Below, piece by piece: positions 8,001 to 18,000 of a DNA stretch of 58,222 nucleotides. The position numbers and the translations under genes were made by a program. Within the stretch, counting starts at the first letter, position 1; every line of letters starts with the position of its first letter. The stretch is from a virus, in the IMG/VR virus record IMGVR_UViG_3300037069_001350, positions 1 to 58,222 of that record; one strand, 5' to 3'. Below the pieces are notes generated by a model that saw only the letters and a program-made list of their open reading frames with translations, was not told the origin of the DNA and searched no databases.

Positions 8001-8573
8001 ATGGCGAAGCGACGCCGTCACCATCGCAAGCACTACCACTTGAAGCACAAGCGGAAGCGGTCGCGCCGTCGGCATCACCGGCGGCACTACCACTTGAAGC
8101 ACAAGCGACGCCGCGCCCACCTGAAACACCGCCGCCACCGGCGACGTCACAAGGGCAAGATCAAGCGCCACCGGCACGCCCGGCACCGGCGCAAGGTCAA
8201 ACGGCATCGCAAGCGTCACCGTCGCCGCCACCACGGCAAGCTGCGGAAGCGGCGGCACCGGCATCGGCACAGGCGGCACCGCCGCCGGGCTCGGAGGCAT
8301 CATCGCCGCCACTACCACTTGCGTCACAAGCGGCACTACCGCGGACGGCGGCACTACCACTTGAAGCACAAGCGCCGCTCGAAGCTGTCGCACACGAAGA
8401 AGCGGGTCAAGCGCGCCCGCAACGCGATCGGGCATCACCGCCACCAGCGCAACCACCTGCGGCATCTGCACCAGGGCCACATCCGGCACAAGGCCGCGGC
8501 GGTCCACACGAAGCATCACAAGCTGCGGAAGGCCCGCGTCTCGCGGTTCCGCAGCAGCCTGGGCCACCTGTAA
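8001..8573 (+). CDS. Extremely basic His/Arg/Lys-rich repeat protein
   Basis: 190 residues, about 70% of them His, Arg or Lys, with no Asp or Glu at all. The unit HYHLKHKR recurs at least three times, with a variant HYHLRHKR and a partial AHLKHR. The ATG follows GAGGGG and begins a few bases after the previous stop; the next gene has its own GAGGAG site just beyond this stop, so the frame fits the operon. A minus-strand frame here is Val/Pro/Ala-rich and without context. It could condense DNA or RNA like a protamine, bind metal through histidines, or coat an acidic virion surface. I know of no family for it. Confidence 0.7.
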   Translation: MAKRRRHHRKHYHLKHKRKRSRRRHHRRHYHLKHKRRRAHLKHRRHRRRHKGKIKRHRHARHRRKVKRHRKRHRRRHHGKLRKRRHRHRHRRHRRRARRHHRRHYHLRHKRHYRGRRHYHLKHKRRSKLSHTKKRVKRARNAIGHHRHQRNHLRHLHQGHIRHKAAAVHTKHHKLRKARVSRFRSSLGHL

Positions 8574-8587
8574 CCGAGGAGATCGAC

Positions 8588-8839
8588 ATGCCCCGCTACC
8601 AGTACACCGACGTGCACGAGCGCGTCCTGACCGGGCTCGCGCACGGCGTGAACGCCAGCGTGACCCGCGACGGTGAACCGCTCGACGAGCAGGGCACCGT
8701 CGTCGCCCGACTCGGTGACGAGATCACCACGAACGACCCCTACGAGCACGCCTTCCTGGCCCTGCTCGACAAGCCCACGCCCCGGCGTCGCCGCGGCCAG
8801 AACGACGACACGGGCAGCGGCCCGGACACCCAGGAGTAA
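8588..8839 (+). CDS. Small tail-operon protein of unknown function
   Basis: 83 residues after a clear GAGGAG site. It has no recognisable domain: a mixed N-terminus (YQYTDVHERVLTGLAHGVNASV), a short Pro/Arg-rich segment (KPTPRRRRGQ) and an acidic end. It lies between the basic protein and the tail tube gene, so a small connector or tube accessory is possible. Confidence 0.55.
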   Translation: MPRYQYTDVHERVLTGLAHGVNASVTRDGEPLDEQGTVVARLGDEITTNDPYEHAFLALLDKPTPRRRRGQNDDTGSGPDTQE

Positions 8840-8842
8840 GCC

Positions 8843-9829
8843 ATGACCACCACGTACTACCCCTCGAACCTGCAGTGGTTCGGGCTGGCGAAGGAAGCCA
8901 CGCCGGGCACCGCCGAGTCGATCCCGACCATCTGGGTGCCGGTCGACACCCCGAAGTGGTCGCCGAAGCTGACCATGCACACCGACCAGGCGATGCGCGG
9001 CTTCATGGGCGACGACTACCAGCAGGTCGCCGGGATGCGCTACGACGAGATCACCTACAAGACCTACGTCTACATGGACTCGATCTTCCCGCACCTGCTC
9101 GCCCTGCTCGGCCACGCCGACGTCGTCACCGGCACCGCCGACCCGGCCACGCACAAGACCGCGCTGAACAACGGCACCGGCACCGACAACGCCCAGCCCC
9201 CGACCTACACCGGCTTCTACTTCGACGCCGCCGGGAAGTGCTGGCAGGTGCCGGGCATGGTCATGGCCGAGTTGAAGCTGGACACGAAGGTCGACGAACT
9301 CGACACCGTCGATGTCACCTGGCACGGCCTGCCCGCCACCGCGATCGCCGCCCCGACCAACACCCCGACCACGAGCAAGCCGATGCCCGCCTGGAACTCG
9401 GTCATCTCGATCGGCGGCTCCGCGGTCTCGGCGTACTCCGAGGTGTCGCTGGACTACAAGCGCAACACGAAGCCGGTGAACACGATCAACGACTCGCAGA
9501 GCCCGCTCGGCATCTACGGCGGCGGGGTCTCGATCACCGGCACGCTCACCGCGGTCTACCAGGGCAGCACCGACTCGAACCTGGTCGACTTCCTGGCGAA
9601 CACCCAGCCGTCGCTGACGGTGAAGTGGTCGCCGGTCGGCGACGCGACCCACAACCTGACCCTGCAGCACTCGGTGGTCGCCTACGACTCCGCCGACCCG
9701 CAGGGCAGCGGCGACTGGATGGAGATTCAGTCGAACATCAAGGCGCTGATGAACGCCACCGACGCGCTCGACTCGAAGCTGTCGCCCGCGCAGGTCGTGT
9801 TCCTGACGCCCACCATCGCTCCGTTCTAA
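8843..9829 (+). CDS. Major tail (tube) protein
   Basis: 328 residues with the layout of actinophage tail tube proteins: an N-terminal KEATPGTAESIPTIWVPV segment, a central beta-rich core, and a C-terminal strand series (PMPAWNSVISIGGSAVSAYSEVS then DYKRNTKPVNTIND and GVSITGTLTAVY). It precedes the two tail chaperone frames and the tape measure, the standard order. A related but diverged copy follows the tape measure at 14064. Confidence 0.82.
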   Translation: MTTTYYPSNLQWFGLAKEATPGTAESIPTIWVPVDTPKWSPKLTMHTDQAMRGFMGDDYQQVAGMRYDEITYKTYVYMDSIFPHLLALLGHADVVTGTADPATHKTALNNGTGTDNAQPPTYTGFYFDAAGKCWQVPGMVMAELKLDTKVDELDTVDVTWHGLPATAIAAPTNTPTTSKPMPAWNSVISIGGSAVSAYSEVSLDYKRNTKPVNTINDSQSPLGIYGGGVSITGTLTAVYQGSTDSNLVDFLANTQPSLTVKWSPVGDATHNLTLQHSVVAYDSADPQGSGDWMEIQSNIKALMNATDALDSKLSPAQVVFLTPTIAPF

Positions 9830-9855
9830 CCGATCAACCCAGGGGGCCACCCACC

Positions 9856-10359
9856 ATGATCAAGATTCACATTCCCGACGGCGAAGCCAGCATCCGTACC
9901 CTCGCCAACGAGGTCAGCCCGCGCCGTCGCCGCGAGATCGAACTGATCGCCGCGCGGCTCGGGCAGGTCCTGCCCGCCGTCCAGTCCGCCGCCCGCATCC
10001 TCGTCGACGGCGACGTCATGGACGACCGCTCGAAGCAGCGGCACAAGCAGGGGCCGCGCAAGGGCAAGCCGGTGTTCACCGGCGCGGACGTCGACCTCAC
10101 CGTGAAGCAGCTGCGCCTGCTGTCCGACCTCAACGACGCGATCGTCTGGTCACTGCTCGACGGCTGGACGCTGGACCTGCCGCTGCCGCGCACGCCCGAC
10201 GACCTGCTCGACCTGCCCGGCGACGTCTACGACGCGCTGCGCGAGCAGTGCTCGGCGGTCTACCTCGGCATCGACCCGACCGGCGGCTTCGGCCCCGGCG
10301 CACTGCCCGAGCCCGGCTCCGACGAGCCGCTGGACACGACGTCCCCTACTTCGGCCTGA
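9856..10359 (+). CDS. Tail assembly chaperone, first frame (gpG-like)
   Basis: 167 residues between tail tube and tape measure, the usual place of gpG. It is mostly helical and acidic toward the end (TVKQLRLLSDLNDAIVWSLL; ALREQCSAVYLGIDPTGG). The second frame (-1) overlaps its last part and continues to 10577, the typical G/GT arrangement. The expected product mix is a short form plus a minor frameshifted form that chaperones tape measure assembly. Confidence 0.75.
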   Translation: MIKIHIPDGEASIRTLANEVSPRRRREIELIAARLGQVLPAVQSAARILVDGDVMDDRSKQRHKQGPRKGKPVFTGADVDLTVKQLRLLSDLNDAIVWSLLDGWTLDLPLPRTPDDLLDLPGDVYDALREQCSAVYLGIDPTGGFGPGALPEPGSDEPLDTTSPTSA

Positions 10360-10577
10360 GACGCCTGCGCCGGGCGTATCAGGCCAAACGGTCCGGCGGT
10401 GAGCCGGGCGACCTCGACCCGCTCACCGCGGCAATGCTCCGCGAGAAGCGGTACCGCGAACTGATCCCCATGACTCACGAGCAGTACCTGGACGAGCCGT
10501 GGGACGTCATCGAGTGGACGTTGCGGATCGACAACATCCAGAGGGAGTTCGGTCATGGCGGTCGCGAATCTCAATGA
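10248..10577 (+). CDS. Tail assembly chaperone, -1 frame extension (gpT-like)
   Basis: The open -1 frame overlaps the end of the gpG-like gene and contributes about 73 residues beyond it (YFGLRRLRRAYQAKRSGGEP to GHGGRESQ). It has no good ribosome site of its own, which supports production by frameshift. No canonical XXXYYYZ heptamer is present in phase. The best single-tRNA slip is the Pro codon CCT in TCCCCT (10342-10347), where CCT can re-pair on CCC. The next gene starts inside its end at 10555. Confidence 0.6.
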   Translation: MLGGLPRHRPDRRLRPRRTARARLRRAAGHDVPYFGLRRLRRAYQAKRSGGEPGDLDPLTAAMLREKRYRELIPMTHEQYLDEPWDVIEWTLRIDNIQREFGHGGRESQ

Positions 10578-10989
10578 GGTGATGGGGGCGATCGACCGGC
10601 TGCAGAAGAAGCAGTCGGTTATCGCCCGCATGACCGTCACCCGCGCCGCGGCCCGCGTCGAGGCGGTGGCGAAGAAGAACTTCGAGGGCGCGCACAAGCG
10701 CGGCGAGCCGCACGTCGGCGGTGCCTCGCCGAATGTCGTGAGCGGCACGCTGCGCCGCTCGATCACCCGCACCCAGGTGTTCCGCCTCGGCGAGACCGAC
10801 TGGGGCACGAAGGTCGGCCCGGCGACCGTCTACGCCCGCCGCATCGAACTGGGCTACCCCGGCGGCGGTCACGGACCGGGCCACCAGCGCACCCGAGCCT
10901 TCCCCTACTTCAAGCCAGCAGTGGACAAGGTCATCCCCGAGTTCCACGACATCGCCGCCGAGACCTGGAACCTGTACTTGCGGCACTAG
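10555..10989 (+). CDS. HK97 gp10-like tail completion protein
   Basis: 144 residues. The family-like part is SPNVVSGTLRRSITRT, VGPATVYARRIELGYPGG and RTRAFPYFKPAVDKVIPEF, close to the gp10-type pattern in which a tyrosine strand is followed by a Pro/Phe C-terminal box. Such proteins normally sit between connector and tail tube; here the gene lies after the chaperones and before the tape measure. Confidence 0.65.
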   Translation: MAVANLNEVMGAIDRLQKKQSVIARMTVTRAAARVEAVAKKNFEGAHKRGEPHVGGASPNVVSGTLRRSITRTQVFRLGETDWGTKVGPATVYARRIELGYPGGGHGPGHQRTRAFPYFKPAVDKVIPEFHDIAAETWNLYLRH

Positions 10990-11001
10990 GAGTGACCCAT
11001 C

Positions 11002-14000
11002 ATGGCCGAAGGCGGCGCGGGTCTGATCCCCCCTGTAGTGGTAACCCTCCGGGCGAAGGCCGGGGAACTGTTCAGCGAGTTCGGCAAGGTCAAGGACGAG
11101 ATCAAGCGCCTCGACCACGAGACCGAGGGCGGTCTGACCCGCGGCCAGAAGGCCATGCACGGCCTCGAAGCCGCTGGTCGCAAGCTGACCCTGGGCCTGG
11201 CCGGTGCCGCGATCGGCGGCGCTGCCGCCGCGGTGAAGCTGTCCGGCAACTTCGAGGAGGCGACGACCCAGCTGGTCACCGGCGCGGGCGAGTCCGAGGC
11301 GAAGATCGAGGACGTCCGCAAGGGCCTGCTGTCCCTCGCCCCCGCCGTCGGCCAGGGGCCGGAAGCACTCGCGAAGGGTATGTACCTGGTCGAGTCCGCG
11401 GGCTACCACGGCGCGCAGGGCCTCATGGTGATGAAGGCCGCGGCGCAGGGTGCCACGGTCGGTGCGACCGACACGGCCACCGTCGCCGACGCTCTCACCA
11501 CGGTGCTCACCGACTACGGCATCAAGGCCAACCAGGCGGGTGTCGTCACCTCGAAGCTGGTCGCCACCGTCGCGTCCGGCAAGACCACGATGGGCGACCT
11601 CGCGGGCTCCCTGCACAACGTGGTGCAGCGCGCCGCGTCCGCCGGTGTCGGGCTGAACCAGGTCCTCGGTGCTATGGCGACGATGACCTCCCAGGGCATC
11701 TCCGCCGACCAGGCGTCGCAGGACCTCGCCAACGCGATCCAGTCCCTCGAAAACCCGACCCAGGGTCAGACGAAGGAGATGCAGCAGCTGGGGTTGAAGT
11801 CCGCGGACATCTCCCACAACCTCGGCAAGCGCGGCCTGACCGGCACGCTCGGCATCCTCGAAGGCGCTCTCGCGAAGCACATGCACGCGGGCTCGGTGTG
11901 GATGTCGACCTACAACAATCTCGCCGAGGAGACCGGCAAGGTCAACACGATGTTGAAGGCGCTGCCGCCTTCGATGCAGGGCATCGCTCGCGAGTACGCG
12001 AACGGCACGGTCACCTCGAAGCAGTGGCGTCACGCCATGATGGGGATGAACGTCGAGCAGAAGCAGCTGGCCCAGCAGTTCGCCGCCGGGGTGAACCGCA
12101 CCCGCGGCTTCAACTCGACGCTGACCGCGTCCGGCCCGTCGGCCCAGACCTTCGGCGCGGCGCTGGCGAAGCTGACCGGCGGCGCGACCGGCATGAACGT
12201 GGCCCTCGCGATCGGCGGGCAGCACGCCTCGACCTTCGCCGCCAACGTGAAGAACCTGGGCAGCACCACCACCGAGGCCGGTGGCAACGTGAAGGGCTTC
12301 GGGCTCGCCTCGAAGGACTTCAACTTCCAGCTGGCGCAGCTGTCCGCGGCTGCCCAGGCGCTCGCGATCAAGGTCGGCGACAAGCTGATCCCGGTGATCA
12401 TGTCGGTGGTCAACTTCTTCAAGTCGCACCGCTCGGCCACCATCGCCCTCGCTGCTGCGATCGGCGGCATCATGGTGCTCGCGATCGGCGCGTACATCTT
12501 GAAGCTGGCCCGCGCCGCGAAGGAAACGGTCACCTCCTACGGGAAGATGATCAAGGGCGGGTACGAGTGGCTGGCTAAGCTGATCAGCGGTAAGACCCAG
12601 GCGACCGCCGCCGAGAACAAGGCGGTCGCGAGCAAGGAGACCGCGGCCAGCCGCTCGGTCGAAGCCGACAAGGCCATGAGCGACGCGCAGAAGCGCGCCG
12701 CGATGATCGCCCAGCAGACCGCCGAGCAGCAGGCTCAGGCCGCGAGCATGGTCGCCGAGTCGCAGGCCAGCATGGCGACCGCCGCCGCGGAGTCGGCAGC
12801 GGCCCAGGAGGGCTCCGCCGCTGCCGTCGTCGGCGCTGACGAGGGCATGGCTGCCGCCGCCGAGACCACCGCTCCCGCGATCGAGACCGCAATGGGTCCG
12901 ATCGGCCTCGCGATCGGTGCGATCGGCCTCGTCGCGATGCTGCTCATGTCGCACTGGAAGCAGGTCTGGGGCGCGATCAAGGACGTCACGCGCATGGCGT
13001 GGAACGACGTGTTGAAGCCGGTGTTCGGCTTCATCATGGACGTCGCGATCAAGCCGATGATGGAGCAGATCAAGGTCCTGCAGGGCATCTGGAACACCGT
13101 GTGGGACACGATCTCCTCGGTGATCAAGGCCGTGTGGGATGACGGCATCAAGCCGGTGTTCGACTTCATCAAGAACAACTGGAAGCTGCTGCTGGAAGTC
13201 CTCGGCGGTGGCCTGGTCCTGCTGATCACGCACTGGAAGCAGGTGTGGGGCGCGATCGAGCGGGTCGCCCGCATGGTCTGGAACGACGTGTTGAAGCCGG
13301 TGTTCCACTTCATCTACGAGGTGGGCATCCGACCCGTCATGTCCGCCCTGGACTGGCTCGGTCGGGGCTGGTCGAACATCTGGAACGGCATCGGCAGCGT
13401 CGCGAGCGACGTGTGGAACAACGTCGTCAAGCCGGTGTTCGACTTCATCAACAACTACGGCATCCAGCCGATCGCCTCGGTGATCCAGTGGTTCGGCAAC
13501 CTCTGGCACTCGATCTGGAACGACGTCGGCCAGGTGATTCAGGACGTCTGGAACTGGATCAAGCCGATCATCGACACCATCAAGTCGGCCTTCGACGGGG
13601 TGATGTCGGTCGTGCACTCGGTCGGCAGCTTCATCGGCGGTGTCGGGCACGCGGTCGGCAGCTTCCTGGGCCTCGACACTGGTGGCCCGGTGCCGGGCGC
13701 TGTCGGTTCGCCTGTCCCGGCGATCGTGCACGGCGGGGAGTACATGCTCTCCGCGAACATGCTGTCCGGCAAGGCCCCGATCGACCCGCACGTCGTCGGT
13801 GCAGTCATGGCGAACGCCGCGGCTGACCCGGTCGCCGCGGCGCATCTCTCGAAGTCGGCCAGCTACGGCGGCGGCTCCGCGGGTGCACTGCTCGGCGGCG
13901 GGCACGGCGGCGGCTCGGGCGGCTCCGGTGGCGGCGGTTCGACCGTCGTCGTCCAGGGCTCGGTGATCGACATGCAGGGTCTGTTCCAGGCCATGCAGAC

Positions 14001-14061
14001 CGCGGCGCTTCGCCACGGCACTCAGAACGCCCAGACCTGGGCACCGTTCAAGCGGGGGTAG
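11002..14061 (+). CDS. Tape measure protein
   Basis: 1019 residues, the longest tail gene after the tip protein, directly after the chaperones. The N-terminal part is a tape-measure core (NFEEATTQLVTGAGESEAKI through LVESAGYHGAQGL and IKANQAGVVTSKLVATVASG). Hydrophobic segments lie near residues 55-75, 475-495, 630-650 and 730-745. An Ala/Gln/Glu-rich helix is at about 535-620. A Trp-rich repeat (HWKQVWGAI ... MAWNDVLKPVFGFI, then VWNDVLKPVFHFI and VWNNVVKPVFDFI) spans about 645-860. The C-terminus is Gly/Ser-rich. Its length should set the tail length. Confidence 0.92.
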   Translation: MAEGGAGLIPPVVVTLRAKAGELFSEFGKVKDEIKRLDHETEGGLTRGQKAMHGLEAAGRKLTLGLAGAAIGGAAAAVKLSGNFEEATTQLVTGAGESEAKIEDVRKGLLSLAPAVGQGPEALAKGMYLVESAGYHGAQGLMVMKAAAQGATVGATDTATVADALTTVLTDYGIKANQAGVVTSKLVATVASGKTTMGDLAGSLHNVVQRAASAGVGLNQVLGAMATMTSQGISADQASQDLANAIQSLENPTQGQTKEMQQLGLKSADISHNLGKRGLTGTLGILEGALAKHMHAGSVWMSTYNNLAEETGKVNTMLKALPPSMQGIAREYANGTVTSKQWRHAMMGMNVEQKQLAQQFAAGVNRTRGFNSTLTASGPSAQTFGAALAKLTGGATGMNVALAIGGQHASTFAANVKNLGSTTTEAGGNVKGFGLASKDFNFQLAQLSAAAQALAIKVGDKLIPVIMSVVNFFKSHRSATIALAAAIGGIMVLAIGAYILKLARAAKETVTSYGKMIKGGYEWLAKLISGKTQATAAENKAVASKETAASRSVEADKAMSDAQKRAAMIAQQTAEQQAQAASMVAESQASMATAAAESAAAQEGSAAAVVGADEGMAAAAETTAPAIETAMGPIGLAIGAIGLVAMLLMSHWKQVWGAIKDVTRMAWNDVLKPVFGFIMDVAIKPMMEQIKVLQGIWNTVWDTISSVIKAVWDDGIKPVFDFIKNNWKLLLEVLGGGLVLLITHWKQVWGAIERVARMVWNDVLKPVFHFIYEVGIRPVMSALDWLGRGWSNIWNGIGSVASDVWNNVVKPVFDFINNYGIQPIASVIQWFGNLWHSIWNDVGQVIQDVWNWIKPIIDTIKSAFDGVMSVVHSVGSFIGGVGHAVGSFLGLDTGGPVPGAVGSPVPAIVHGGEYMLSANMLSGKAPIDPHVVGAVMANAAADPVAAAHLSKSASYGGGSAGALLGGGHGGGSGGSGGGGSTVVVQGSVIDMQGLFQAMQTAALRHGTQNAQTWAPFKRG

Positions 14062-14063
14062 CT

Positions 14064-15038
14064 ATGAGTTCCACCCTCGTGTACCCGTCGCGGCTGGTGA
14101 AGGTCGGCATCGGGAAGGAGTCGACCTTCGGCACCGCCGTCGCCCCTGCCGCGGGGCTGGCGGTGGCCGCGCCGGGCGTCAGCGACAAGCACGCGACGAT
14201 CGTCGACACCGGGTGGCGGCAGTCGACCGCAGCCAGCTACGGGCACCAGCCCGGCCCGCTGGATTCGGCTGTCTCCCTCGGTGGCCCGGCGTTCGTCGAC
14301 GCGCTCGGGTGGCCGCTGGCGGGCGTGCTCGGTGATCACACGGTCACCGGCACGACCGCCCCGTACACGCACACCCTGGCCCTGCTGAACAGCGGCTCGA
14401 TGCAGCCGTCGAGCTACACGGTGACGCTCGACGACCCGGTCGGCGCGCTCGCCTACCCCGGCTGCCGCTGGTCCGGCTTCACGCTCACCGCGAACGCCGA
14501 CGGCCTGCTCACCTGGGGCGGCACCCTCGCCGGGCTCAACCCCGGCGCAGGCAGCGTCCCCCCGGCCCCCGCAGTGGTGCTGCCGATGCCCGGCTGGTCC
14601 GGCGTCGTCACCATCGGCGGGTCGGTCGAGTCGCGCGTGCTCGACCTCAGCGTGTCGATCACCCGGCAGCTGACCGCGAAGCGCAACACGAACGGCCAGC
14701 AGACCCCGAACAACATCCAGGCTGGGGCGCTCGCCGTCAGCGGGCAGGCGACACTGCTGATCCACAACGACAACTACCGCAGCAGCCTGCTCAACGCGAG
14801 CAGCCTCGCGATCGACGCGACCTGGTCGCAGGGTGCGGGCGCTGCCTCGCAGCAGATCACCCTGCACTCGTCCGCCTGCGTGCTCGACGCGGCCAGCCGC
14901 GCCTACGTGGGCGACTGGGTCGAGGTGCAGCTGGGCTGGACGGCGGACGCGAACACGACCGACGCCGGTGCCTCCGGTGGCAAGTCCCCCATCAAGGCCA
15001 CCCTGATCAATGCGGTCGGGGCCGGTCTCTACACGTAG
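14064..15038 (+). CDS. Second tail-tube-like protein
   Basis: 324 residues, directly after the tape measure. It aligns by eye with the tail tube protein at 8843: KVGIGKESTFGTAVAP against FGLAKEATPGTAESIP; PMPGWSGVVTIGGSVES against PMPAWNSVISIGGSAVS; and KRNTNGQQTPNN against KRNTKPVNTIND. It is therefore a diverged paralogue. In this position it could replace a distal tail protein and form a different ring at the tail tip. Confidence 0.7.
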   Translation: MSSTLVYPSRLVKVGIGKESTFGTAVAPAAGLAVAAPGVSDKHATIVDTGWRQSTAASYGHQPGPLDSAVSLGGPAFVDALGWPLAGVLGDHTVTGTTAPYTHTLALLNSGSMQPSSYTVTLDDPVGALAYPGCRWSGFTLTANADGLLTWGGTLAGLNPGAGSVPPAPAVVLPMPGWSGVVTIGGSVESRVLDLSVSITRQLTAKRNTNGQQTPNNIQAGALAVSGQATLLIHNDNYRSSLLNASSLAIDATWSQGAGAASQQITLHSSACVLDAASRAYVGDWVEVQLGWTADANTTDAGASGGKSPIKATLINAVGAGLYT

Positions 15039-15051
15039 AGGAGTCACGGCG

Positions 15052-18000
15052 ATGACGTCGAACTGGCCGCTGATCGAGGAGTCCATCGGCTTCGCGATGG
15101 GTCCGGGCACCCCGACGACGGAGTGGATCACCCCCGACAACAGGGCGAACTACTACGGCGTGTCGCTCGCGACGTCCGGCCTGTTCCTGAACCTCACTCC
15201 GCGCACCGAGGGCACCTGGACGTGCACCCGCGGTCGGCAGTACGAACTCGACCAGGTGCAGGCGGGCTCCGCGTCGTCGACGATGAACAACATCGACGGC
15301 GCGCTCGACCCGACCAACACGTCCTCGCCGTTCTACCCCCAGGTCAAGATGTACCGGGCCTACCGCCGCCGGGCGCAGTACCCGGCGAGCAAGAACCTGC
15401 TGTCGCTCGACCAGGTCACCGGCGGCAACGACCCGTCGGGCGCGTTCGGCGCGAACATGGGTCGCTACGTCACCCCGTCCGCCGTGTTCCCGATCTCCTT
15501 CCTGGGCAACACCCCGTCGGGCTCGACCGGCCAGATGGTCGAGATCGGCGGCTGGGCCGTCAGCCCCGGCGTCTCGCACGCCGCGCAGATGAACTGGTAC
15601 TCGACGACCGCCTCGATCTCCTACTACCTGCAGTTCCGCTGGTATGACGTGAGCGGCAACCTGATCAGCACCACGAACGGCAGCATCGTCCCGACCGGCG
15701 CGGGCGGTGGCGGTGCCACCGCCACCGTTGTCGGCACGCCGCCTGCGGGCTGCGCCGGTGCCACGATCGCCGCGGTGATGACCTCCGGTCCGAGCGTGTC
15801 CTCGTTCGTCCAGTGGAACATCGCGCAGGTCGAACTCGGCTCGGCCCCGACCACGTACGCCACCCCCGGCACCTGGTATGACCTGTTCACCGGCTTCATC
15901 AACGGCTGGCCGCAGACCTGGGACGGGCAGGGCACGTACGGCGTCTCGAACCTCTCGGTCACCGACGCCTTCGGCTACCTCTCGCAGCACCCGATCCTCG
16001 CGCCCGGCTATCAGGAGATTCTGGCCGCGGTAAACGGTGTGCAGTTCGGGGCGACCTTGGGCTGGTTCTTCCCGCTCGACGAGGCCCAGAACTCGACCCA
16101 GTGGCTCGATCTCACCGGCAACCTGTCGCCGATGCAGCGCATCCTGCTCAGTGCTGGTGCACCCTCGCAGTGCACCGCGGGCAACCAGCTGAACACGGTG
16201 CCGATCGACAAGTTCATCTCGTCCGGATTCGGCTACACCCGCGGCTTCCAGCCCACCTCGATCGGCGGGCCGGTCACCTCGTTCAGCAATGACGGCCACA
16301 CCGGCGCGGCGGTGCTCGACCTCGGGGCGGCGAAGCAGCAGATCGGCCCCGGCGACTCCGGGGCCTGGTCGATGGTGTTCATGGTCTACATGCCCGCCAC
16401 CGCGACGCCGGGTAGCAACACCGACCTGCAGACCGTCTGGGGCTGCTACAACAACTACCCCGCGGGCGGTGTGCAGTCGATCGAGTTGTACGGCACCCCC
16501 ACGTCGTTCTACAAGTTGAAGATCATCGCCAACGGCACGACGATGATGGACACCTCGTTCCCGTCCACCGCGGGCTACCCCGCGAACGACGGGGCGTGGC
16601 ACCTGCTGATCGTCACCATGTCCAGTGACGGCAAGACCGTCACCCTCACCTCGGACACGAACGCGACCACGGTCGTCACGAACGCCTCCGACATGCACCC
16701 GCAGTTCCAGATGTACGGGTACGCCGGATGGGAGGTGCTGGGCGGGCACCAGATCGGCTACAACCAGGTCGAGCACGGCTGGACCGGCTCGCTGGCCTGC
16801 GTCGGGTACATCCCGGAAGACCTGCACGACTACTCGCCGCTGCAGTCGGGCACCGTCGTCGACCAGCCGTCGATCTCGAACCTGGTGAACACCCTGACGA
16901 GGAACACGAACGGCAACTGGCTGGGAAGCACCGGGCTGATCACCAGCGACTCGGGGCAGCGGGCGCTCGACATCCTGCGCTGGGCCGGATGGAAGGGCGA
17001 CCGCAACGTCCACCGCCTGATCCCGAACAACGGCGACACCTACGGACCGGGCACCTGCTGGGCCTACGGTGCGCCGAGCGAGTACGTGGCCGACACGTCC
17101 AGCACCGGCACCGACGTCGTCACCGCACTGCAGACCGTCACCGACACGGAGAACGGCACGCAGTACGTCGACGCTGGTGGCCGGGTCACCTTCAAGCTGC
17201 GCCGGGACCGCTACAACCAGCAGGTGTCCCTCGTGTTCGGCGAGGGCGCGACCGGCCCGTACCGGACCAACCTGTGCGTCGACCCCTCGTTCGAGGTGGA
17301 CGTCGCCGGGTGGACCGGCGGCGGGGCGACGATCGCCTTCGACAACACCCGCTCGTGGTACGGCTTCGCCTGCGCGAAGATCACCGGCGCGAACGCTGCG
17401 GCGGCTCCGGGTGTCACGGCGAAGGTGCCGGTCACCGCGGGCCAGTTCTACGCGGTGAGTGCCTACCTGAACCCGAACGTGGCCCTGGCGACCGCCGCGG
17501 CCCCGCTGTGGATCAGCTGGTTCACCAACACGGGCACGCTGATCTCGACGCAGCTGGCCCCGACGAGCAAGCTCACCGGGACGACCGGCGTTTGGACCCG
17601 CTACATCCTCATGGGGCAGGCCCCGAGCAACGCCGCCACGGCGACGTTCGGCGTGCTCAACACGACGAGCCTGCTCAACACCGAGATCGTCGGGCTCGAC
17701 TGTGTGCTGTTCGAGCAGACCGGCGTGCCCGGCGGGTACTTCGACGGCTCGGGCGACCCCGGCTTCGCGCAGGCGAACTTCACCTACGCCTGGACCGGGA
17801 CCGCGAACGAGTCGACGTCGACGATGACCGCGGTCGAGGTGCCCTACACGACGGTGCGGCCCGCGTTCGATCCGGTCAAGCTGGTTGACGATGTCAAGCT
17901 GACGCAGACGTCGTCGGGAAACTCGTTCCGGCAGATCAACCAGACCTCGGTGCAGCAGTACGGCGACGTGCAGCTGCAGCGCAACGTCAACACGCTGAAC

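Noticed and set aside
7983-8567. Minus-strand Val/Pro/Ala-rich frame opposite the basic repeat protein
   Set aside because: No ribosome site or operon partner; the plus frame has both. Some doubt stays because the basic protein has no known family.
8001-8573. Short DNA repeats in the basic protein gene as a CRISPR array
   Set aside because: The repeats vary, keep codon phase and have no uniform spacers; they encode HYHLKHKR units.
15010-15051. Earlier ATG for the tail tip protein
   Set aside because: It lies inside the preceding gene without a ribosome site; ATG 15052 has GAGGAG upstream.
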